From: Pterobdella sp. o SKG-2022
Taxonomy: Eukaryota > Annelida > Clitellata > Hirudinida > Piscicolidae
Length of the DNA: 64,000 bases
Assembly: GCA_964035795.1 (NCBI GenBank)
Contig: OZ038324.1
Span: forward strand, 9,215,077 to 9,279,076
Direction of reading: 5' to 3'
Part shown: positions 42,001-51,703 of the stretch, one piece after another
Layout: every line of letters begins with the position of its first letter
Numbering within the stretch: position 1 is the first letter of the stretch
The notes under the pieces: generated by a model
Database searches by the model: none
Seen by the model: only the letters and a program-made list of their open reading frames with translations
Told to the model about the DNA's origin: nothing
Made by a program: the position numbers and the translations under genes

Positions 42001-45000
42001 ATCCATCCATCTATCCCTCCATCCAACCATTCATCCATCCATCCAATCATCCATCAAATCATCCATCTATCTATCTATTTCCAGATTCAACCTTTTCTTT
42101 GGATATTCTCTCACCAAACTCTACAGAACAAAAAAAAAATAACAATAATAAAAACAAAACTAATGCAAATAGTAATAATAATAATGATACTAATAATAAT
42201 AACAACAAAAATAATAATGTTGAGTATGTTAACGTGGGGGAAGAACACTCCGACAATTCTTACAAGCATAATAAAAATAATAATGAATATATAAAAAATA
42301 GAAACGGTAATAAAAATAACAATAAGAATGAAGAAGAGGATGACTACGAGGATGATTATGGTAATGATGGCTCCAATCACTTCAAAGAGGGCTACCCTCA
42401 TTATGACTAGAATAATAAAAATAATAATGAAATAAAAATGAAAAAATATCAACAGGAAATAGATTTAATATTATTTTTTTTGATTATTTCTCTAATATTC
42501 CTCACTTAAACTAATAGAATCATATGTCTTGGAACCTAAGTTGCATGCCCTTAGTATTAATATTAGGATTTATAAAATTATTATTGTTCTCAAAATTAAT
42601 GTAACTATTTATAACTTCAAAAAAAATGACGTTACAGGCTACCACAAAAAAGTTGCAAGGTCTCCACCATCCCTGTTAAAACCCCTGAATAATCAAGACC
42701 AAAAGATCATAAAAACATTCAAACGACACTCCCCTTTTCTCTACCAAAATACGCCTCCAAAATCTTCCCAGCCAATCTCATTAAAAGAGAATGAGGCGGC
42801 AATTTTGACGTGTATCTATAAAGGATTGGCGCCTGTCGAAGACTTGATAATTTTGGCGAGAAACACGCCTATGACGTCACACAGCAAACTCGTGCGCAAA
42901 GAAGCTCATCTTGACGGTTGTATTATTGGATTGCATTCGAATCATTTGCTAAATTAAATCGGGTCATTTCATTATTTTATATATTTTTTTGAATAATTTT
43001 ATTGCTTGTTTAAAGTCATGCTGTTCCTTCACATAGATTATAGATAAATTATATTATTATAGATAAATTTACTAATATTTTTTATTTAAACAATTTTTAT
43101 TATTATTATAATTTTTGGAAACTAACAACTTAAATCATAAGAACTATAATCGCATTCTATAACAACTGCCACAATGGTACCAGGAAAAAAAGGGCTGCGG
43201 AGAACAGAGTACACGGTAGTGAGGTGGCTGGTAGGAGTGGTTTTCAACGCAGCCGATGACCTCACACCTTTGTCGTGTCGTGCTGTTTTTGCACCCTTCT
43301 CACAACGACATAAATCTCAACAACAACACATGAGTTTCAACTACAACAACATGAGTTTCAACAACAACAACATGAGTTTCAACTACAACAGCACGAACGA
43401 CAACAATTACAACAAAAACATTTCTACTATAAGACTGATGAACAAAACGTTGATAAAGAAAAACAACAAAGCCTATTTAAACAACAACACCTCCAACCCA
43501 CTTACAACTGCCCAACATCAACATCAACAACAGTTAACAACAATGTTCAGCAGGCCACGAGGAAGCTTAGGGTTCTATGTATGTTTATTATTTTTTTTAT
43601 TATTTTAATTTTATTATTATTTTTTTTATTATTTTTATTATTATTTTTTTTATTATTTTAATTTTATTATTGTTTTTTTATTATTTTTTTTATTACTTTA
43701 ATTTTATTATTATCCTTTTATTTCATCATCATTTGATTATCAGTTCTCCATTCTCTTTTTATTTCATTTTCTTTCATTGCTGTCTTTATAACTATTTCAT
43801 TTTTACTTATCTTTGGTTTATCTTTGTATTCATATTACTATCAATATAAATCATTTTCCATTTTTTCTATTATTTTCAAAACATCTTCATTTTCCATTTT
43901 TTTTACTCTTATATTACAAAAAAATGTGCAACTAGATTAGCTTTTGCCGACTCAAAAACACAAAATGTTTCTTATAACAGCCATCACCAATAAAAAAATA
44001 AATAAAAAACAGTGGAAAAAAGAATAATTAAACTTAATTTTGGAAAGTTGCCCAGGCATTCTCATAATAATTGCCACAACAAGCGAGGTATTTTGTTTTT
44101 AGTTTTAATCAAGCCCTCGTCATTCATGGAGGATAGGAGTAATAATTTAAAAGTGGAATTCTACACACATTTTACATCTGCCTTGTGTTATGTATTCAGG
44201 TGCCCCCAAGCACATTTTCACACGCACACATATATGCACGTGCATTCACACACGTTCATTTACACATTCATACACACATATACATGAAGACAATTACATT
44301 CAAGCATACAAACACACACACACACGTATGGGCGAAATAATTAACATATTCATAAAAAAATGAAAAAGACCTACATGAGTAAAAGCCCATACACACTCAC
44401 GTCCATGAATCGTGAATGTTTGTTTACATGCGAAGCACAAAACCTTTTAAATCTTTCGAAGCACTACACGTTTTTGTGTGTGTTCTTGAACGCACCTCTA
44501 CATTCATAAACACACACACACTCATCGATAAACACTCACACATACATCCATAAACACACAGATGCCCCTCGTATCCACTGCACCACCAAACAACACACGC
44601 CCTCTTCTGCCCACATCGTGTGCACCATCAAAGCCAAACCGGAAGTGGTTTCTATCAAATGGTATTTCTTGCCCCTTTCATCTCAAAAACAACATTCCCG
44701 GTTTTTCAATGACGTCACATCTGGTTATGATGATGACATGTTTGGAAACAGACAATATATTGAAGATGAAGATGAGCCAAACAAAAACAATGGAAAATAC
44801 AGAAAAAATAATAAAAATAACAAGCCTGAAAATAAAAATAATAAAAGCAAAGCAAGACTTGTGCGAGTAACCGCGGGAGAAACCCTTCAAAACAAAGTTG
44901 TAAGTCCTATCATTTTTTTAACTTTTTATTTGTTTTATTAGTTTTTTAATATTGACACAAACACTTGTGTATTACATCATCTTTTATAGTTCTACAACAT

Positions 45001-47232
45001 CACCAAATTTCTCAAATTTTTCTTATTATTTCTTTTATTTTTTGTTACTACTCACATTTCCGATAATTGTATTTATCTTCTGTTTTTCATTTTTTTTTTT
45101 ATTTTGTTGTTTTTTTTTATTATTTTTTATGCATTTGTTTGCCTTTAAAATTGTGTATTTTTTATCAATCCCTGTAATGGGATTTTACAGCCGTGCTTTC
45201 TTTTTTATTTGTACATTGATCAACAAACATTTTATTTCTTTATTACTTTTTATTGCTATTTTTCATTTTATTTATTTTTATTTGTTTTTTGGAAATCTCA
45301 CTAGAATGTAAGATTGGGATTTCAACATGTGAAAAAAATGTCTACTGATAGCAGTTTTGTTGTATGCTTGCATAAAATTGTATTTTTTTTTGTTCTATCA
45401 TGAACTAACCACTTTTCCGTGATAATAACATTTTTCTTTTTGAATTCTTATTATCATCAGGATTGTTATCAAACTCATTTATTTCATTATTTTTTTCATA
45501 GAATTGTTTTCTCTTTTAGTATTAATATTTTTATCAGTTTTATCTTTATTATTATGAAATTATTTTTTATTATTTAAATTTTTTGTTTTTTTATTTTTGT
45601 CAAATAACTTTTTTTTGTTTTTTGCTAGAAATGCTGTACAATTTTCGTGTGCTTTATCGCTTGTTACAACTTTAAACATATTTGCAAAAACAAAATAAAA
45701 ACATAATGGAAAATATGAAAAAATAATAAAAATGCAGACGATAATTTCAAAATATAAAAAGTGAATGTTTATATAAACAAAATGAAAATATTATTTTTTT
45801 AAAAGAGGTAAAATATTAGTTTATGAAAAAAGATAAGAATAACGTAGAAAAACTATGAAAGAGTTTTTGTTTTGGAGAAAACTGAAAAAAAACTTAAGCT
45901 ACAATCCGCAAAACATCAATAAAAATAATATACGCTGTCATCATACCTAAATATCTACGGTTTTTTAAAAAAATGAAATATTATCTAGATTAAAAATGAA
46001 ATTGGAGGTATAAATAAAAAATTGCCAAAGTTTTTTGAGTTCAATTTTTATCCTCGTGGGAAAACATTCAAGAGGACAAAAATATAAAAAATATATCAAT
46101 TCTTTGTATTCATATACAATTGTCGGCCCCTATAGCTCTAATAGACTAATTGTCTAAAGTTACCGGGTTCGATCCCGCGTGGGCTCGACAATTAGCACCT
46201 GTTCCACAGTGTGTTTTCGCTACATTAAATTTGTACCAAGCGCTTTGATCTATAAGGAAAAGCGCTTTATAAATACCGCATTACATTAGTAAGTATGTAT
46301 AGTAATATACGATTAAAATTACTGAAATATATTGAAAATACCGAAATGTATTGAAAATACCGAAATGTATTAAAATACCGAAATGTGTTATAAATATGAT
46401 TTTACACTAGCCTCAAGCAAACGAGTAAATAGTTTTCTATGAACGTTTCAAAGTGATAACTACAACACTGTTCCATGTCTGTTTTTTAAATTTTCCAGGA
46501 ATTTTTCACTTTCATTTCTATTTATTATTATTATTTATTTAATTTAATTTTTTTTTTAAATTAATTATGCTTAATTTCACTTTTAGTTTAATCATATTTC
46601 ATTGTCATTGTATATTTTTCATGGGGATCTGCTCATTGTTTATTATTATTGTTATTTATAGTATTATTGTTATTTATAGTTTTATTGTTATTGTTTGCAT
46701 TAAAAAGTTTATTATTGTTATTATTTTTGTTATTCCTTTTAGTCAAAATTTTTCCAAATTTGTTTTTTTGTAAAACAGCTTATCATTATTATTGTCCATT
46801 AAATGACAAGTGTCGTAGTGCCAGAAAGATCCATCACAATGAAATTGTTGAATATTTTAGCAAACTATTTTTTCTTTTTTATTTTTCGAAGTTTTACACG
46901 AAATTCAACTTTTTAAAAATTTTCAATTTATGCTTGTTAGCTTTTTATTATTCTTGTTTTTTTCATTCCTTATTTTCTATCACTTTTGTTATTATTTTGT
47001 TTTTATGGTTTTTTTTTGTTTATTATTATTATTTCTTTGTTATTTGTGTTGTTGCCATGGTTATTATTCAAATGTTGTGAGTGGACGGATTAGAAGAAAG
47101 ATGGCCAAGAAATCTGGCCATATTTCCAATATGACTGTTTATTTTATAAATTTTACAGCCATTTTTGAAAATATTTTTGTATAATCAGTACATTTAAAAA
47201 AACAACAAATAATCGATATAAACTGCAATATC

Positions 47233-47278
<46 letters not shown>

Positions 47279-48533
47279 AATGCAAAAAAAAGCATAAGAA
47301 AACTAAAAAAACACTTGGAAAAGGGACAAAATGGGGAGTTGGAATCAAGTTTACTCTTAGATCCACTTTTAATCAAACATCATGGCGTCTACAACGTAAG
47401 CGCTCAAAATTCCCTGTCCACTTCCTGGGCTCTGGTTGCTCTCAAAGGTAGTTCTTTTGTTTATTTTTATTTACTTAATTTCCATGTTTATGATTATTTT
47501 TTCCAAATTTATCATTGTTTTTCCTTTTTTTTAAGTTTCTCTTTTCTTTTAATAAATGCATGTTTATCTTGTCGTTAGTTTTTTTTGAGTTTCTTATTAT
47601 CTTTGTTTTTTGAGCGTTTTCTATTTTTATTATTCTTATTATTTTTATTATTTTTTTTATGATTATTGATTTATCATTCTTCTGAGGACCGAAGCTTCAA
47701 AGCTTTTTTGTTTTAAAAGCTTTTAGACATCTCAAATTTTTATAATTTTTTTCAAGCTCAAAAAAACAGATTCTACAAACTTGTGAAATTAAAATTTGAA
47801 TACTAGTTAAAAAGTGGAATTGAGTTTTTATATCATTTATATTCCTGTGGTACATTTGAAGACTCAAGCTGTTAATGCTTGTTTGTTCATGAATTAGAAA
47901 TCCAAACACTCGGATAAAACATGATCATTTGGATAAATATGCAGAATTCATGCAAAAACTGAATTAATTTCAAAAACACTTCTGAACTGCTCAGTATTCT
48001 CAATGTTTTGCATATAAAAACATCTTTTGATTTTTCATTTTTTCATAGTTTTTCCAGCCATAAATATTTGAATCTAACAAATTTTTATGAATTAATTTTC
48101 AAGAAATATTTGCACTCATAAATTCTGTAACTTATCTCTCCTGGATGTAACTTTCATCGTTGGGTAGTAATATAGGAATAGTACTAGCTCTTCACTTAAA
48201 TTTTATTTTAATTTTGTGTGGATTCATTAAATAATAACAATATATGAATGTAAAACAACTGATAAAACTAAAAAGCAACAACAGTAAAAACAAAAATAAA
48301 ACCAACAAATTTTTTTTCAAATAATATAATAAAAATGAATTAAATCTGCAGATAGCATGTTCACCAACGGGGTATTAGTTGAACCCGGAAGTAATCAAGC
48401 CCTTAAGAGAGGTGTAGAAAGGAACCACGTGATGATGTTCTCTACTTCCGGTCTACCTCTTTCTGTTTCTTTTTCACTTTTTATATTTATGATCTTCGTT
48501 TTGAAATTATTTCCTTTTTTCAGTGACTTCTGA
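33774..48533 (+). CDS. Secreted/surface Ig-superfamily protein, three Ig domains, probable GPI tail
   Basis: Twelve phase-compatible exons give about 675 aa: 33774-33831, 34185-34232, 34756-34832, 36096-36225, 39481-39576, 42085-42360, 42638-42916, 43184-43571, 44056-44087, 44562-44899, 47324-47447, 48352-48533. Exon 1 is a signal peptide ([19 protein letters not shown]). Ig1 has C43, W59 and DTGMYSC (C116), V-like spacing. An Asn-rich then acidic linker (exon 6) follows. Ig2 has C287 (AAILTC) and C353 (LTPLSC). Then come a Gln/Asn-rich stretch with MSFNYN repeats, a 32-base exon, and Ig3 with C482 (HIVC), KWY and GVYNVSAQN. Exon 12 ends in [11 protein letters not shown] plus a hydrophobic run to the last residues, typical of a GPI signal; a membrane segment is the alternative. 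A role in cell adhesion or recognition is inferred. Exon 6 has a second possible donor at about 42,306, and the acceptor at 47,324 is AAG. Confidence 0.82.
36043..36087. repeat. (CA)n microsatellite next to an acceptor
   Basis: A CA repeat of about 45 bp ends eight bases before the acceptor AACAG at 36,095 of Ig-gene exon 4 and takes the place of a normal pyrimidine tract. Confidence 0.95.
37005..37140. repeat. (TTATTGTTTTTTTTATTA)n intronic repeat
   Basis: Short tandem units of TTATTGTTGTTATTGTTTTTT in an Ig-gene intron. A similar TTATTATTGTT-rich stretch precedes exon 3 at 34,615-34,750. Confidence 0.8.
38033..38100 (+). mobile_element. Degenerate tRNA-derived SINE head
   Basis: TTAGCGTAGTGGTAGAG fits an A box and TGTTCAACTCC, 45 bases further, fits a B box (consensus GGTTCGANTCC). 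Stems are imperfect, so it is not a working tRNA. The non-AT-rich sequence down to about 38,330 is probably the body of the same element. Confidence 0.5.
38533..38586. promoter_or_regulatory. CRE-like cluster with an E2F-type palindrome
   Basis: Within 54 bp are TGACGTAA (38,533), CGACGTCA (38,544), TTACGTCA (38,556) and the perfect palindrome TTTTGGCGCCAA (38,575-38,586), which matches an E2F-type site. It lies in the intron between Ig-gene exons 4 and 5. This is a motif-level call only. Confidence 0.35.
40195..42075. repeat. CATC/ATCC tetranucleotide tracts
   Basis: Three tracts at about 40,195-40,450, 40,980-41,180 and 41,905-42,075. The last is nearly perfect (ATCC)n and leads directly into the acceptor of Ig-gene exon 6 at 42,085. 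Confidence 0.92.
40494..40512. promoter_or_regulatory. Inverted pair of E-boxes around an AP-1-like site
   Basis: CACGTGA, then CTCAA, then TCACGTG: two perfect CACGTG E-boxes as an exact 7-base inverted repeat, with TGACTCA (AP-1 consensus) formed across the left arm and spacer. It lies in an Ig-gene intron. The function is inferred from motif shape only. Confidence 0.35.
46124..46290 (+). mobile_element. tRNA-derived SINE
   Basis: The head is tRNA-like with TAGCTCTAATAGA (A box) and a perfect GGTTCGATCCC (B box at 46,166-46,176), then CGTGGGCTC closing the acceptor side. The body follows, with TGTTCCACAGTGTG, and the tail has CTTTGATCTATAAGGAAAAGCGCTTTATAAATACCGC in pieces. AAAAGCGCTTTATAAAT-like tails are a known feature of several animal SINE families with conserved 3' domains. 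It lies in the intron before Ig-gene exon 11. Confidence 0.85.
46320..46395. repeat. Tandem repeat, about 20-base unit
   Basis: Three to four copies of a unit like ATACCGAAATGTATTGAAA immediately downstream of the SINE, degenerating at both edges. Confidence 0.85.
47236..47275. repeat. (AAT)n microsatellite
   Basis: A perfect AAT run of about 40 bp, 50 bp upstream of Ig-gene exon 11. Confidence 0.95.
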
Positions 48534-51500
48534 AGAATCTTCTAGTTGCTTCAGAAATTTTTTTCAAAGATTTTTCCAGTTTTTTTTATTTTTGTTTTTT
48601 TATCTTTTTTTAATCGGTAGAATCATTATCCTCATTTATAAAAAAATCTTTTTCATTATTTTAACCCACATTCTGCTCTTCCTCCTCCTCTTCTTTTTCA
48701 CTTGATTAATATTCATGGTATGTCATCGCTGTTTAAACTGAAAATTTTTCTACCATTTATAAAATTATCTTTTGAAAAAAATTTGAATTTTTTTTTCAAA
48801 TTTCAAATATGTGAAATTATTTAAAAACTCTTTATTTTATTTTTTTCAAAATTCTTAGAAAAATGTTTAAATTTTATACTTTTCAAATCAAATCTGCATT
48901 CATTAACAAATGCATCATCATTCATGTATTCACCAAATTATTTATTGCTCATCAGTTCCTAAAAAATTATTGGTCCTCATATGTATGCATTAAACTCATG
49001 AATATTCAATATATGCAGACCCTAACTCAACATCCCACCCATTAAACTTTCAAATTGGAAAAAACTCAATTTTGAGAACTGAAATTTTTAACTTTATTGT
49101 CTTAAAATATTTTGTTATCATTTGTTAAGATGCTTCAAATTATTGATTTTTGAATATTTTTTTTATTATGCATTTCTTCACTTTCTTTCATTCATCCGCC
49201 TTCCCTTCTCTCATTAATCCATCAATCCTCTATTTATAAGGATTTTCCATTCATCCTCACTTCCATCTCACATTCATCAATCCGGTTCAGTTTAATTATT
49301 CTCCCATTCAAACTTAAATCCATCCATTCACCTCTTATTCATCTATTTTATATACCCAAAGATACTATAGTTCACTAATCCAATTTCTTATCCACAAATG
49401 CATCTAATTATTTTTCTGTATGCTCTTCTACATCCATCATTCTTTCGAACAACCCATCCAACTAGCTATTTATCTCCTTCATAATTCATCCATTCACGAA
49501 CCTTCTATTTATTCATTCATTTCTTTTCCATTCATCCAATTTTTCATCTCTTTCATTCATTCACCCATCACTAAACTTATGTTCAAACTTTGTGATTGCT
49601 GTTGTAACTTATATATTCAAACTTGATTCACTCATAATCCTTACTTAACTTTATGTTATCCTCTTATTGGTTTGAACCAAAACCTTTTGACTGATAATTT
49701 ATTCATATCTACCTAATCTACCAATAATATTCATAGATATTTAAACATATATATCTTAAATTTTACTTTAAAATTTTATTTATATGTATATTTTTAAACT
49801 CTGTCAACTCAGTTACTGAGACATGTACCGTATAATCTAAATTAATAAAAAAGCTATAAATAACTGAAGTTGCTTGAAGGCATCTTCAACCTGACTAGAA
49901 AACAATGATATCAATAATAAAGTCTCCTTAACCTCACCCTATTGACAAACTCCAATCAACGATGCATCTTAATGGCCACTGGAGTGCTGAGGGTTGCGCA
50001 AATCAAACTTTTATTTCTTCTTCTCTCATTCATTCTTCCCCATTGCCATACTTAGCCTCTGCCTTTTGATACAGTTAATTAAATTATTTTCTCATTAATA
50101 TTAATATCGCATCTTCAAGGGTTTCTCTCAGTCTTTGTGTTATTTGAGTAAGTTTTGTATGTTGCATATTGAATGGAAATTAATGCTGTAAGAACCCTGA
50201 TTCACACGTCACCAATCTCTTTTGGGGTCGTTTGAGGGCTGAGCTTGGTTTATAGTTGAAAAATAACCCCTGCAAACATTATTGTCATCTCTCTCATCAT
50301 ATTACATTCCACATGGATGCAACAAACATCACATGAGAAATCTTTTCTACTTTTGTAAATTATTATTTAATAATTTTATTTTATATTTTTTTATCTATTC
50401 AATAAATTAATTCATATAATTTTTCTTTTTTCCACTTGCATACATCATTTTCATGTGTTTCTCCAATTATTTTCCATCAGCATTGTTGCTTGTGGGTTAC
50501 GTTTATTGTTATACGAGCATTAATATTGATACTTTAATTGTTTTTATTTTATTATTGTCGTTATTATTGTTATTATTATTGTCATTATTATTCTTTCTAT
50601 TATTAGAAACGATGTCATGATGGCTTTATTTTTACAAGAATCAAAGTGTAAAAAAATTGAGTCTGTTTTTTTGAAAAATATAAAACAAAAAAGCAATCAT
50701 AATGATAAAACAAAAAAAAAATAAAATAAAACAAAAAAAATATGAGCTAAACTGAAAAAAAAGAAAATAACAATGAAATCGTTAGCATTGGAACTGTGAG
50801 TTATGTTCTTGTAAATAGTCTTTTGCTACAGATGTTCAAGCTAGTGGCAATAATAAAAATAATAATAATAAAATAAGATTGATAATAATGTACAATAACG
50901 ATAATATAATTGATAATAATGAATAACAATGGTAAAAAAATTATAAAATTAAGGAATGAAAAAATAATATAGCAATTGGTAATAATAAATAAAAGATAAA
51001 GATTAGATAACGCAGATCCTGACTAGATACTAATTCTCACTTAGTAATATTTTAGTGCCGTTTTGATGAATTACAACGATAATAACATTAATAGTAATAA
51101 TAATAAAAATAATGATGATAATAATAATAATAACAATAATGATAATAATAATAATGAAAATAAATGCAGTTAATAATGATCAAAGAAAATAAAAGCGAAA
51201 AGGAAGATAAATCTATGGGAAAACATTATAAAAGAAAAGAATACAAAAAACAATGACGAAAAAAATAAGAAAAACGGAAAACAAAGAGAAGTACCAAAAA
51301 AAAAAAATAGAAGCTTTTGAATAAAATGGAAAAACAAAAAAAGCTTCCAGTGATGTCAACAACATGAACAACCCAACAAGAAAGACAACAAAAAATTAAT
51401 ACTTTTGAGCTAATACTATAAATAGCAACAATGACAAAAAAATCTGCAATAGGAGAAGTAGCAATAACAGCAATAAGAGAAGTAACAATGATAAAACTAG

Positions 51501-51703
51501 TAGGAGTGATAGATGTAGTTGAAAAACATCAATGGATGAAAAGGACTTAATAGTAGCCGTAGTAGTAATAGTTGTAGTACAGCAGTAGTGATAATAGAGA
51601 TACAAACACTAGTTTTAGCAGCAAACTTTGTTATTTTAGTAGTTGCTATATTGTCATAACCGTAATAATGGTGATGACACCAATAATGCCGTGACGGTGG
51701 CAG
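48534..51703. other. Convergent intergenic region, no gene seen
   Basis: Lies between the 3' end of the Ig gene (+) and the 3' end of AGFG (-). It contains TTCATCCATTCA-type repeats at 49,190-49,570 and AT-rich ATAATA repeats at 50,850-51,170. A somewhat GC-richer stretch at 49,940-50,300 has no convincing exon. AATAAA at about 49,848 could serve the Ig gene. Confidence 0.6.

Noticed and set aside
43577..43849. Continuation of Ig-gene exon 8 to a stop in a hydrophobic TTATTATT-encoded tail
   Set aside because: A phase-2 donor at 43,572 joins exactly to the 32-base exon and to Ig3; the read-through tail is repeat-encoded. A read-through isoform remains possible.
48370..48465. CCGGAAG ... CACGTG ... 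CTTCCGG motif cluster looking like a promoter
   Set aside because: The segment lies inside the last coding exon of the Ig-domain gene, whose frame and phase fit well, so the motifs are more simply coding sequence.
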